64,000 nt of DNA from CBDDIP01 sp965279405. Lineage in GTDB: Bacteria > Actinomycetota > Acidimicrobiia > Acidimicrobiales > Ilumatobacteraceae. The position numbers and the translations under genes are program-made. Under the pieces are notes generated by a model, which worked only from the letters and a program-made list of their open reading frames with translations, searched no databases and was not told the origin of the DNA. This document shows positions 35,208-44,318 of this stretch, piece by piece (position 1 is the first letter of the stretch; the number at the start of each line of letters is the position of its first letter). The DNA is taken from contig OZ257157.1 of NCBI GenBank assembly GCA_965279405.1, forward strand, positions 1,364,001-1,428,000, written 5' to 3'.

Positions 35208-36395
35208 ATGGACTTCGATTTCCCACCCGACGACGACCCGCGACGGCTCGCGATCCGCCAATGGATCGCCAGCCATCCCGATGCCACGATGGCCGAGACC
35301 GCCGAGGCCGGTTTCGTGGTGCCTCACTGGCCGCAGCCATGGGGCATCGAGGCCGATCCGATGCATCAGCTGATCATCGACGAGGAGTTCGACCGAGCCA
35401 AGATCCACCGCCCGGTCGGCATCGGCATCGGTTGGGCTGCGCCCACGATCCTGCTTGCCGGCACGGAGGCGCAGAAGGCGGAGTACCTCCCCCGGATCCT
35501 GTCAGGGGAGGATCAGTGGTGCCAGCTCTTCAGCGAGCCGGATGCCGGTTCCGACCTGGCATCGCTGCGCACGAGCGCCGTTCGCGACGGCGACACCTAC
35601 GTCCTCAACGGCTCGAAAATCTGGACGAGCGGCGGTCACAACAGCCGCTACGGCATCCTGATCGCCCGGACGGATCCTTCGGCTCCGAAGCATCGAGGGA
35701 TCAGCTACTTCATCTGTCCGATGGACCTGCCGGGCATCACGCTCAGTCCCATCATCGACATGACCACTGCACACTCGTTCAACCAGGTCTTCTTCGACGA
35801 CGTCCGTCTGCCGGCCGACCTGCTCGTCGGTGTCGAGAACGACGGATGGCGTCTCACCAAGGCCACGCTCTCCAACGAGCGGGTGATGCTGTCGTCGGCC
35901 GGATCGTTGTGGGGCGCCGGGCCGTCCGCCGCCGACCTCATCAATCTCGTCCGCGCCGACGGCGGGCAGGAGGATCCGCTTCTCCGCCAGCGCCTCGCCC
36001 GGCTCCACTGTGAGTCCGAGGTGCTTCGCCTCAACCGCCTGCGAACGCTTTCGGCTCGGCTCAAGGGTCGAACCCCTGGCCCAGAGGCCTCGATCCAGAA
36101 GGCGATGGCAGATGAACACGGTCAGCACGTCATGGAGCTGGCCAAGGATCTCGTCGGGGCTGACGGGCTGCTTGAGGGCTCCGGCCCGGTGGGCGCAGTG
36201 CCCGAGGACGCGCGCACCGGCGCGACAGAGATCCGACTTCGAGGACACCAGTTCCCCGGCGTCGACCCGATCTGGCACTACGGTTTCCTCTTCTCCCCGG
36301 CCTTGACGGTGGGCGGGGGAACGTTCGCGATCCAGCGCAACATCATCGGGGAGTTGGTCCTCGGTCTCCCCCGCGAGCCGAAGGCCGACCGATGA
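35208..36395 (+). CDS. Acyl-CoA dehydrogenase (AtuD/LiuA position)
   Basis: FAD-dependent acyl-CoA dehydrogenase of 395 residues. WCQLFSEPDAGSDLASLRT, KIWTSGGHNSRYG and GGGTFAIQRNIIGELVLG are present. AAGGAA precedes the ATG by 8 nt. It lies in a tight operon with the carboxylase and AtuA, the slot taken by citronellyl-CoA or isovaleryl-CoA dehydrogenase in known atu/liu clusters, and would supply the enoyl-CoA for carboxylation. Substrate is inference. Confidence 0.88.
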   Translation: MDFDFPPDDDPRRLAIRQWIASHPDATMAETAEAGFVVPHWPQPWGIEADPMHQLIIDEEFDRAKIHRPVGIGIGWAAPTILLAGTEAQKAEYLPRILSGEDQWCQLFSEPDAGSDLASLRTSAVRDGDTYVLNGSKIWTSGGHNSRYGILIARTDPSAPKHRGISYFICPMDLPGITLSPIIDMTTAHSFNQVFFDDVRLPADLLVGVENDGWRLTKATLSNERVMLSSAGSLWGAGPSAADLINLVRADGGQEDPLLRQRLARLHCESEVLRLNRLRTLSARLKGRTPGPEASIQKAMADEHGQHVMELAKDLVGADGLLEGSGPVGAVPEDARTGATEIRLRGHQFPGVDPIWHYGFLFSPALTVGGGTFAIQRNIIGELVLGLPREPKADR

Positions 36396-37177
36396 ACGAT
36401 CTTGCCACCATCGCATCCGACCTCCTGGCCGAGCAGGAGTCGCTCGACCGCGTGGTCGCCGATCTGTCCGACGAGCAGTGGCGCACGCCGACAGCGAGCC
36501 CCGGCTGGAGTGTTGCCGACCAGATCGGACACCTGACCTACTTCGACGGCACTGCGAGGCTCGCGATCGAGGATCCTGACGGCTTCCGGGCCAGCGTCGA
36601 AGCGCTCATGGCTGCGAGCGACGGGATCGAAGCACTGACCCTCTTCCGCCACCTCTCGCCCGACGGACTGCTGGCGACGTGGCGCGACCACCGACGTCGG
36701 CTGGCCGCAGCGGCATCCACGCTCGCCGAGGGCGCGCGCGTACCCTGGTACGGGCCGTCGATGAGCGGAAGATCGTTCCTCACCGCCCGCCTGATGGAGT
36801 GCTGGGCGCACGGCACCGACATCGTCGACGCGGTGCAAGGGCACCCACCCCCCACCGACCGGCTCCGTCACGTCGCGCAGATCGGCTTCATCACCCGCGG
36901 ATGGACGTATGCGAACCGTGGCGAGGCGGTGCCCGAGGGCGAAATCCGGGTCGTGCTCGAAGCGCCTTCCGGCGAGACATGGACCTTCGGTCCCGAGACC
37001 GCGGCAGCCAGCGTCACCGGCACCGCCGAACAGTTCTGTCAGGTCGTCACCCAACGCCGACACGTCGACGATACCGACCTCGTCGTGATCGGCGGCATCG
37101 CCGCCGACTGGCTCGCCAAGGCGCAGGCCTACGCCGGCCCACCGAGCACCGGCCCGGCACCACGAGGCAGGAACTGA
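36392..37177 (+). CDS. TIGR03084-family metal-binding protein (DinB/MDMPI-like)
   Basis: A 261-residue protein with a four-helix DinB-like N-terminal domain: SPGWSVADQIGHLTYFD gives one metal-ligand His and ECWAHGTDIVDAV a second His region. The C-terminal domain starts near residue 160. Related to mycothiol-dependent maleylpyruvate isomerases, but its own reaction is unknown. ATGA overlap with the dehydrogenase and TGATG overlap with the hydratase put it inside the Atu-like operon, so a thiol-dependent isomerisation step is conceivable. Confidence 0.8.
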   Translation: MNDLATIASDLLAEQESLDRVVADLSDEQWRTPTASPGWSVADQIGHLTYFDGTARLAIEDPDGFRASVEALMAASDGIEALTLFRHLSPDGLLATWRDHRRRLAAAASTLAEGARVPWYGPSMSGRSFLTARLMECWAHGTDIVDAVQGHPPPTDRLRHVAQIGFITRGWTYANRGEAVPEGEIRVVLEAPSGETWTFGPETAAASVTGTAEQFCQVVTQRRHVDDTDLVVIGGIAADWLAKAQAYAGPPSTGPAPRGRN

Positions 37178-37971
37178 TGTCCGTCGTCCGCAGCGTGACC
37201 AACGGCGGCGTGTGCACCGTCACGCTGTGCGACGAGGCGAACCGCAACGCCCTGGGCCGACGGTTGGTCAGCGAGATGATCGCCGCCTTCGAGTCGGCCG
37301 AGGCAGACGACGACGCCCGTGTCATCGTGCTCACCAACGAGGGCCGCACGTTCTGCGCCGGCGCGAACCTGGCGGAGCGTTCAGCAGGGCCTGATGATGC
37401 TCCACCGGCAGCGACCACCCCGATGCACCTGTTCGAGCGCTTCGCCCGTTCGCCGAAACCCTATGTCGGTCGCATCGCCGGACACTGTGTGGCGGGCGGC
37501 ATGGGGCTCGCCGCGGCGATGGACATCTCCGTGGCAGTGGACGACGTCAAGTTCGGCTTCACCGAGGTCCGCATCGGCGTCGCGCCGGCGATGATCTCAG
37601 TGGTCTGCCTGCCGAAGATGCGTGGTGCCGACGCCCGAGCCGCGTTCCTGCGCGGCAACAGGTTCGACGGAGCCGAAGCCGCACGACTCGGCCTCGTCAA
37701 TCTCGCTGTTCCGCGGAGTCGACTCGACGACGAGGTCGACCTCATCGTCGAGGACCTGCTGGCGGCGAGCCCGAACGCCTTGGCCGTCAGCAAGCAGCTA
37801 CTCGCGGCTGTCCCCATGATGCCGACAGACGAGGCGTTCGAGTGGACGTCGAAGGTGTCCGCTGAGCTCTTCGCCACCGACGAGGCGCGCGAGGGCATGA
37901 CCGCGTTCCTCGAGAAGCGACCACCATGGTGGGTGAGGTCGACACCAGCCAGGCGACCTGACGACGCGTGA
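37177..37971 (+). CDS. Enoyl-CoA hydratase of the methylglutaconyl/isohexenylglutaconyl (LiuC/AtuE) type
   Basis: Crotonase of 264 residues. AGGMGLAAAMDIS lacks the first Glu of classical hydratases, while FGFTEVRIGVAPAMIS keeps the second; this Glu pattern with xEVRIGxxPAxIS is typical of LiuC and AtuE. Those enzymes hydrate the product of methylcrotonyl- or geranyl-CoA carboxylase, which fits the operon exactly. The lyase that would follow (LiuE-type) is not found in the window. Last gene of the operon; a 713-bp gap follows. Confidence 0.83.
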   Translation: MSVVRSVTNGGVCTVTLCDEANRNALGRRLVSEMIAAFESAEADDDARVIVLTNEGRTFCAGANLAERSAGPDDAPPAATTPMHLFERFARSPKPYVGRIAGHCVAGGMGLAAAMDISVAVDDVKFGFTEVRIGVAPAMISVVCLPKMRGADARAAFLRGNRFDGAEAARLGLVNLAVPRSRLDDEVDLIVEDLLAASPNALAVSKQLLAAVPMMPTDEAFEWTSKVSAELFATDEAREGMTAFLEKRPPWWVRSTPARRPDDA

Positions 37972-38044
37972 AGACCTGAACGTCGAGCACCGGTCCAAGA
38001 GAGAAAGTGCATTCGACTGTCTCCGACAGCTGCTCCTGTACGGC

Positions 38045-38251
38045 TCAGGTGTGCAGCGTGGGGGCTCCATCCAACTTGCAGAGGATGCCGTCGATCTGTC
38101 GCAGATCGTCCTTCGTCCAGGCGTCTCCCCGGTCGTCTCGAGCCATGAGAGTCAGTCGGCGCATCACCACGAGTTCCGGGTACGTGAGTGCCACGATGTA
38201 ACGATCTCGGTTCACCACCACCGGACTGTCACCTCGATCACTGGCCCGCAC
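38045..38251 (-). CDS. Small hypothetical protein
   Basis: A 68-residue minus-strand frame with codons mostly G or C at the third position, and a natural-looking sequence such as DRYIVALTYPELVVMRRLTL. No family recognised and no strong ribosome site. It lies alone in the gap between two plus-strand operons. May be a real small protein or the relic of a longer one. Confidence 0.4.
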   Translation of the reverse strand: MRASDRGDSPVVVNRDRYIVALTYPELVVMRRLTLMARDDRGDAWTKDDLRQIDGILCKLDGAPTLHT

Positions 38252-38384
38252 TGCGACCCGTCGGATCCTCGCGCACCGACGGACAGCCGGGAGATCCTGA
38301 CGTCAAGTCGTCTCCCAGCCTCACGTTCACCTCGACGCGAGCCGAGACATCGGTCCCTCATCATCACCCACTTTGCTCGCATAC

Positions 38385-38407
38385 GACATCCTGCAGACAT
38401 TGTCGCA
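38385..38407. promoter_or_regulatory. Regulon operator copy (acyl-CoA synthetase/LLM/BVMO unit)
   Basis: GACA-N12-TGTC-GCA, about 280 bp upstream of the ligase start. TGTCGCAAA at 38401-38409 also pairs with TTTGCGACA at 38440-38448, a 9-bp inverted repeat 30 bp apart, suggesting an extra half-site or DNA loop. Nothing else is recognised at 38252-38684. Confidence 0.5.
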
Positions 38408-38684
38408 AAGTGCATCCGCTCAATCACTATTGGTCGGTGTTTGCGACAGGCCGTTTCTGGTAAGGGAATCTGGCTCGTGCGGGCGCGTCGACACATCGGT
38501 TCGTCACTCAGATGTGCGACAGAGCACTCCATTCGTCTTGACCCGGCGCCGCGGTTCAGGCCAGACTTGGCGTTGATGCTGCCGAGGAAGGGGATCTCGG
38601 GAGCCGTTCACGCAGGTGCGGGGCCATCACGGTCGTCGACACCACATGCCGGCCCGGCTAGATGCCGGCGGGAGGAAAGCGATC

Positions 38685-40229
38685 GTGTACCCAGGCGCTC
38701 ATGCAGCAACCCGACCGGACCACCCAGCGGTGATCATGGGTCGTTCCGGCGAGGTCGTGACCTACCGGCAACTCGACGAGCGTTCGAATCAGTTGGCCCG
38801 ACTGTGGCGGGAGCGAGGCTTGGTCGCCGGTGATCACGTCGCCATCTTCAGCGAGAACCAGCCGCGGTTCTTCGAGGTCATGTGGGCAGCGCTGAGATCC
38901 GGTCTGTATGTGACGACGATCAACAGTTACCTCTCGGCTGAGGAGGTCGGCTACATCCTCGAGGACTCTGGGGCTCGATCGCTCGTCACCACGTCCGAGA
39001 AGGCCGAGATTGCGAGCGTTGCGATGCAGCGCGCGACGGGATGCGTCGTCCGGTTGCTGATCGGCGATGCAGATCCGCGATTCGAGCCATACGCCGAATC
39101 GATTGCGGCGATGCCCGCCGGTCCACTCGACGAACAGCCAGCGGGCGAGATGATGTTGTACTCCTCGGGCACGACGGGCCGTCCGAAGGGTGTCAAGCGT
39201 CCGCTGAGCGGCAAGTCGGTCGCCGATGGAATGCTGATCGCAGGGCTGGTGAGTGGAGTGTTCGGGATGGGCGCCGAGTCCACATACCTGTCACCCGCTC
39301 CCTTGTACCACTCGGCACCGATCGGGTTCAGTCTTGGCGTTCAGTCACTGGGAGGGACAGTCGTCGCGATGGAGAAGTTCGACCCGGTCGACGCGCTCCA
39401 ACTCATCGGCAAGCATGCGATCAGCGATTCTCAATGGGTGCCGACCATGTTCATCCGCATGCTGAAACTCGACGCGGAGCAACGATCCGAGTTCGATGTC
39501 TCGTCGATGAAGGTCGCGATCCACGCCGCGGCACCGTGTCCCGTGGCCGTCAAGCAGCAGATGATGGATTGGTGGGGCCCAGTGCTGTGGGAGTACTACG
39601 CGGGCACCGAGTTGAACGGCTTCTGTCTGGTGCGTCCCGACGAGTGGTTGGCCAGGCCGGGGACTGTCGGTCGACCGTTGATCGGGTCGATCCACATCCT
39701 CGACGAGGCCGGCGACGACCAACCTGCGAATGTGCCCGGCACCATCTACTTCGGTGACGGGCCCGCCTACGAGTACCACAACGCCCCCGAGAAGACCGAG
39801 AGCGTGAAGGACCCGCGAGGCCGCGGCTGGACCACTCTGGGCGACGTCGGATACGTCGATGACGACGGATGGCTGTTCCTCACCGACCGCAAGGCGTTCA
39901 TGATCATCTCCGGCGGTGTGAACATCTATCCGCAGGAGATCGAGGACTGTTTGGTGTTGCACCCCAAGGTTGCCGATGTCGCCGTGTTCGGAGTTCCCGA
40001 CGACGAGATGGGCGAAGCGGTTCACGCCGCGGTGCAGCCTGCAGAGGGCGTTGCCGGCGACGAGACACTCGCCGGCGAGCTGAGGTCATACGTGCGCGAG
40101 CACATCGCCCACTTCAAGTGCCCGCAGGGCTTCGAGTTCCACGACGAGCTCCCCCGGCTCCCCACCGGCAAGCTCTACAAGAACAAGCTGAGGTCACCCC
40201 ACTGGGACGACCGCGAGCGTGCCATCTGA
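38685..40229 (+). CDS. Acyl-CoA synthetase (FadD-like)
   Basis: ATP-dependent acid:CoA ligase of 514 residues. AMP-binding motif YSSGTTGRPKGVKRP (about residues 164-178), AGTEL in the substrate/adenine loop, and catalytic Lys region PTGKLYKNKLRS. The GTG at 38685 is chosen because GGAGGAAA lies 9 nt upstream. It is a paralogue of the ligase at 24760. It opens an operon with two LLM oxidoreductases and a Baeyer-Villiger-type monooxygenase, so its acid may be a product of ketone or lactone cleavage (inference). Confidence 0.92.
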   Translation: MYPGAHAATRPDHPAVIMGRSGEVVTYRQLDERSNQLARLWRERGLVAGDHVAIFSENQPRFFEVMWAALRSGLYVTTINSYLSAEEVGYILEDSGARSLVTTSEKAEIASVAMQRATGCVVRLLIGDADPRFEPYAESIAAMPAGPLDEQPAGEMMLYSSGTTGRPKGVKRPLSGKSVADGMLIAGLVSGVFGMGAESTYLSPAPLYHSAPIGFSLGVQSLGGTVVAMEKFDPVDALQLIGKHAISDSQWVPTMFIRMLKLDAEQRSEFDVSSMKVAIHAAAPCPVAVKQQMMDWWGPVLWEYYAGTELNGFCLVRPDEWLARPGTVGRPLIGSIHILDEAGDDQPANVPGTIYFGDGPAYEYHNAPEKTESVKDPRGRGWTTLGDVGYVDDDGWLFLTDRKAFMIISGGVNIYPQEIEDCLVLHPKVADVAVFGVPDDEMGEAVHAAVQPAEGVAGDETLAGELRSYVREHIAHFKCPQGFEFHDELPRLPTGKLYKNKLRSPHWDDRERAI

Positions 40230-40275
40230 TGATCCGACAACACACCACGTCCTTGCCTGACGAGGAGACCCACCG

Positions 40276-41298
40276 ATGAAGTTCGACGTGATGACCGGCG
40301 GCCTGCCGCTTCGCTCGATGGCTGCATTCGCCCAGGACGCCGAGCGCGCCGGCTTCTCGGGAATCGTGGTCACCGAGGGCGGGCGCACCGCATACCTCGG
40401 CTGCGGCGCCGCTGCACTCGCCGCCGACATCGACATCCTTACCGGCGTCGCGGTCGCCTTTCCCCGCAGCCCGATGGTGACAGCGGAGATCGCGTGGGAG
40501 CTGGCCGAGGCGACCAGCGGTCGCTTTCGTCTGGGGCTCGGCACACAGGTCCGCGCCCACATCACGCGCCGCTACGGCTCCAACTTCGAGCATCCCGGCC
40601 CACGACTCAAGGAGTACGTGCTTGCGATGCAGGCGATCTTTCGTGCATTTCGAGGCGACGAGCCGCTGATGGTGGACGGCGAGTTCTACCACCTCGACCT
40701 GCTCCCAGCACAGTGGTCACCCGGGCCGATCGGCGCACCGAACCCGCCGATCGACGTCGCTGCCGTGAACCCGTGGATGCTCCGCATGGCCGGCGAGGTC
40801 GCCGACGGTGTGCACGTCCATCCGCTCAACCACCCCACCTACCTCCGCGAGACGGTGATCCCCAACCTCCACGAGGGTGCCACCAAGGCAGGCCGCTCCG
40901 CCGAGGATCTGGAGATCATCGTGCCCGCGTTCATCGTCCCCATCGACGACGACGAAGAACGCTGGCGCAACTTCGCCCGGATGCAGGTCGCGTTCTACGG
41001 ATCAACACCCAACTATGCGTTCATCTTCGAACAGTTGGGTTTCGACGGAACCACCGACCGCATTCGCGAGCGGCAACGCGCCCGCGACCTAGCGGGCATG
41101 GCCGCCGAGGTGTCCGACGAACTGCTCGACCACTTCGTTGTCACAGGCAGGCGCAGCGAACTCGCCGACAAGATCCTCGAGCGATACCAGGGGCTCGCGA
41201 CGCGAGTCGTCAGCTACTTCGGAGGCCTCGACTGGACGAACGACCCGTCGGCCTTGAACGCATGGGCCGATGTGGCTCGAGGTGTCACGAACCCATGA
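40276..41298 (+). CDS. LLM-class F420-dependent oxidoreductase
   Basis: Luciferase-like TIM-barrel oxidoreductase of 340 residues, close in pattern to the TIGR03617 family of probable F420-dependent enzymes. Seen: FDVMTGGLPLRSMAAFA at the start, SGRFRLGLGTQVRAHITRRY in the cofactor region, and ADGVHVHPL. GAGGAG precedes the ATG. Its stop overlaps the next start (ATGA). Reduction or oxidation of a ring or unsaturated CoA ester with F420 is plausible. Confidence 0.87.
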   Translation: MKFDVMTGGLPLRSMAAFAQDAERAGFSGIVVTEGGRTAYLGCGAAALAADIDILTGVAVAFPRSPMVTAEIAWELAEATSGRFRLGLGTQVRAHITRRYGSNFEHPGPRLKEYVLAMQAIFRAFRGDEPLMVDGEFYHLDLLPAQWSPGPIGAPNPPIDVAAVNPWMLRMAGEVADGVHVHPLNHPTYLRETVIPNLHEGATKAGRSAEDLEIIVPAFIVPIDDDEERWRNFARMQVAFYGSTPNYAFIFEQLGFDGTTDRIRERQRARDLAGMAAEVSDELLDHFVVTGRRSELADKILERYQGLATRVVSYFGGLDWTNDPSALNAWADVARGVTNP

Positions 41299-42908
41299 CG
41301 GCACCACATGGGCTCGATCATGACGTAGTGGTCGTCGGAGCCGGCTTCGCGGGCCTGTATCAGTTGCACCGGCTGCGAGCGTTGGGATTCTCGACGGTGT
41401 TGCTCGAAGCCGGCTCCGGGCTCGGCGGCATCTGGCACTGGAACTGCTACCCCGGCGCCCGGGTCGACTCGCACGTGCCCGTCTACGAGTTCTCCGACGA
41501 AGAGCTGTGGAGGGACTGGTACTGGGACGAGCGATTCCCGGACTGGACAGCGCTTCGTCGTTACTTCCAGTACGTCGACGACAAATGGGATCTGAGCCGC
41601 GACATCCGCTTCGACACCCGGCTCGATACGGCCACGTGGGACGAAGCGGCCACCTGCTGGCACCTCACCACACGGAACGGGCAGTCCCTGCGAAGCCGGT
41701 TCCTGGTGCTCTGCACCGGCTTCGCGTCCAAGGCCTACATCCCCGACCTGCCCGGGCTGGACGATTACGAGGGCCAATGCCACCACACAGCGCACTGGCC
41801 TCAGGAAGGTGTCGACATGACGGGACTGCGCGTCGGTGTCATCGGCACGGGCGCCAGCGGAGTCCAAGTGATCCAGGAAGCGGCGAAGACCGCCGCGTCG
41901 GTCACCGTGTTCCAGCGGACACCGATCCTCGCGCTCGCCATGCAACAGCACCGCCTCACCCGAGCAGAACAGGACCAGGCGAAAGCTCGATACCCGGACA
42001 TCTTCCGAACCCGCACCGAAACCTTCGCGGGCTTCGACATCATCCGGCGCGACGAGTCAGCGCTCGCGGTCTCCGACGAGGATCGTCGCTCCGGCTTCGA
42101 ACAGATGTGGCAAGCGGGCGGATTCAACTTCTGGGCCGGCAACTTCGCCGACATCATGACCGACGAGGCTGCCAACCGAACGGCGTACGACTTCTGGCGC
42201 GACAAGGTCCGCGCCCGTGTACACGACCCAGCAGTCGCAGAGCTGCTCGCCCCAACCGAGCCGCCGCACCCGTTCGGCGTCAAGCGACCGTCACTCGAGC
42301 AGACCTACTACGACGCGTTCAACCAGCACAACGTGACACTGGTCGACCTGAAGACCACACCCATCGAGCGCATCACGACGGCCGGCGTCCAGACGACACA
42401 GGACGACTACGACCTCGACCTGCTCGTCATGGCGACCGGATTCGACGCGGTCACCGGCGGTCTCACCAGCATCGACATCCACGGACGAGCCGGCACCACC
42501 TTGAAGGACTACTGGGCCCGCGGGGTCCGCAGCCACCTCGGCCTCGCCAGCGCCGGGTTCCCGAACCTGATCTATCTCTACGGGCCGCAGAGCCCGTCAG
42601 GTTTCTGCAACGGGCCGACCTGCGCGGAGGTCCAAGGTGACTGGGTCGTACAGCTGCTCAACGACCTGAGAGATCAAGGTGTCACACGCATCGAAGCAAC
42701 GCCGCATGCGGAGGACTCATGGCGTGACTTGGTGCGCACGATCGGTGACATGACCCTGTTCGACAGAGCCGACTCGTGGTACGTCGGTGCCAACATCCCC
42801 GGCAAACCGCGCGAACTTTTGAACTTCCCCGGCGGTGTCCCGTTCTACGCGGAGTCGTGCCGCACATGCGCAGAAGACGGATACAGCGGGTTCAACCTTG
42901 GCAGCTGA
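41295..42908 (+). CDS. Baeyer-Villiger-type flavin monooxygenase
   Basis: FAD/NADPH monooxygenase of 537 residues. FAD motif VVVGAGFAGLYQLHRL, a BVMO fingerprint YEGQCHHTAHWP (FxGxxxHxxxWP with Tyr for Phe, about residues 158-169), NADPH motif VIGTGASGVQVI and late ATGFDAVTGG. It would convert a ketone to an ester or lactone. Overlaps the preceding LLM gene by 4 bp and the next LLM gene by about 11 bp. The DNA of its last 60 codons has a decayed second copy at 47388-47565. Confidence 0.92.
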   Translation: MTAPHGLDHDVVVVGAGFAGLYQLHRLRALGFSTVLLEAGSGLGGIWHWNCYPGARVDSHVPVYEFSDEELWRDWYWDERFPDWTALRRYFQYVDDKWDLSRDIRFDTRLDTATWDEAATCWHLTTRNGQSLRSRFLVLCTGFASKAYIPDLPGLDDYEGQCHHTAHWPQEGVDMTGLRVGVIGTGASGVQVIQEAAKTAASVTVFQRTPILALAMQQHRLTRAEQDQAKARYPDIFRTRTETFAGFDIIRRDESALAVSDEDRRSGFEQMWQAGGFNFWAGNFADIMTDEAANRTAYDFWRDKVRARVHDPAVAELLAPTEPPHPFGVKRPSLEQTYYDAFNQHNVTLVDLKTTPIERITTAGVQTTQDDYDLDLLVMATGFDAVTGGLTSIDIHGRAGTTLKDYWARGVRSHLGLASAGFPNLIYLYGPQSPSGFCNGPTCAEVQGDWVVQLLNDLRDQGVTRIEATPHAEDSWRDLVRTIGDMTLFDRADSWYVGANIPGKPRELLNFPGGVPFYAESCRTCAEDGYSGFNLGS

Positions 42909-43836
42909 ACGCGCACCGACCCGCGACGCGCGCGTCCGAATCGGAATGAACGCCCCCTCGTTGAACAACGCACGTGATGATGTATGGATCGAAGCCCTGA
43001 AAGCACGAGCAGACGCGGAGCTCGACCATGTCATGGTCGGCGACCACGTCAGCTTCCACACCGGGTTCGGCGTGGACGGGCTGATCCAAGCGACGGCTGC
43101 GCTCGTCGGCGAGCAACGACTCGCCGTACATGTCGGGGTGTATCTGCTCGGCCTCCGCAATCCCGTCACCACCGCACGACAGCTTTCAACCATCCACCAG
43201 CTCGCTCCAGGACGACTCGTCCTCGGCGTCGGCGTGGGAGGTGAAGATCGCCACGAGATCGAGATCTGCGGTGTCGACCCTCGTCGACGAGGCGGTCGTC
43301 TCGACGAGGCCATCGCCATCGTCCGCTCGCTTGGCACCGGACACCCCACGACTTGGCATGGCGAGCATTTCGACTTCGACGATGCAGTCATCCTCCCGGC
43401 CTGCAACCCGCAGGTACCGTTGGTCGTCGGTGGCCGATCCAACGCAGCCATTGCGCGCGCTGCGATTCTCGGCGACGGATGGCTCGGAATCTGGTCGTCG
43501 CCCACCCGCTTCGCAAGCGTCGTGCGAGAGATCCTCGAGATCGCAGCCGACGTCGGTCGCGAGCAGAAGCGGTGGCACCATGAGATGCACGTGTGGTGCT
43601 CGTTCGGCGAGCCAACAAACGCCCGCGAACGACTCGGTCTCGCGCTCGAAAACCTGTACCACCTGCCGTTCGACCGCTTCGAACGATACTGCCCGTCAGG
43701 TAGCGCCCGAGACATCGCCGACTTCCTCGCCCGTTACGTCGATGCCGGCTGCGCATCCTTCAACTTGCTCACCGTTGGACACGACAGCGAGCAGGTCGCC
43801 GGTGCCGCGGAGGTTCGCCAGCTGCTGAACCGCTAG
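42898..43836 (+). CDS. LLM-class flavin/F420-dependent oxidoreductase
   Basis: Luciferase-like oxidoreductase of about 312 residues. HVMVGDHVSFHTGF and PGRLVLGVGVGGEDRHE are the barrel and cofactor landmarks; VPLVVGGRSNAAIARAA is the late phosphate-binding loop. The start is uncertain: TTG 42898 gives a full barrel and overlaps the monooxygenase stop, while the ATG at 42949 would cut the first strand. It may provide reduced flavin or act on the BVMO product. Confidence 0.83.
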   Translation: MAAERAPTRDARVRIGMNAPSLNNARDDVWIEALKARADAELDHVMVGDHVSFHTGFGVDGLIQATAALVGEQRLAVHVGVYLLGLRNPVTTARQLSTIHQLAPGRLVLGVGVGGEDRHEIEICGVDPRRRGGRLDEAIAIVRSLGTGHPTTWHGEHFDFDDAVILPACNPQVPLVVGGRSNAAIARAAILGDGWLGIWSSPTRFASVVREILEIAADVGREQKRWHHEMHVWCSFGEPTNARERLGLALENLYHLPFDRFERYCPSGSARDIADFLARYVDAGCASFNLLTVGHDSEQVAGAAEVRQLLNR

Positions 43837-43876
43837 CACCGGGCTACGCCCCAACTCCGGTCACCATGGCGTCGAG

Positions 43877-44253
43877 TCAACCTCGGGCAGTCTCGACCGG
43901 GCTGCTCTTGTCATGGAATTGATTGCGAGCGAGCTGGGTCCGAGCCGCTGCGATCTCGTCGAGTGCCGAGACGAACCGTTCGAGTGAGTCTGCAAACGAT
44001 GCTCGATCAATCTCGTCAAACCGATCCAGCGCCTCGGTGACGCCGCCGAAGCGATGGTTCAGCGAGAGTTGGACTTCGCCGCCAAGACGGGTGGATTCGA
44101 CTACCCATCGTCAGGCGGCGTTCGTCAAGAGCATCGAGGCCGTCGATCTGACCTCTGTCAAGGAGCGCCGAGGGCGCTCCGTCGATCGATCCGAGCCGGC
44201 GCGGCCTGCTGGGCTTCGTCGCAGTGCTCGCCAGACGATCGCCCGTTCGGCAT
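43877..44253 (-). pseudogene. MarR-family regulator, decayed paralogue of the gene at 47572
   Basis: Pieces of a MarR protein are readable in different minus-strand frames: ERAIVWRALRRSPAGRAG (compare ERIAIAWRTLRRGPAARG), LDRGQIDGLDALDERRLTM (compare LDLGQMDTLDLL and DKRMTV), and VVESTRLGGEVQLSLNHRF continuing EALDRFDEIDRASFADSLERF (compare DLLERFIAGLDEVV). Frame shifts, an in-frame TGA at 44111 and loss of most of the winged helix make it non-functional. No other feature is seen between 43837 and 44318. Confidence 0.68.
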
Positions 44254-44318
44254 GACGGCCGGCGTCGCGCTCCGCGCCTCGATCTTGACGTCATACGACA
44301 GCTGCGCAGAAAACATCG

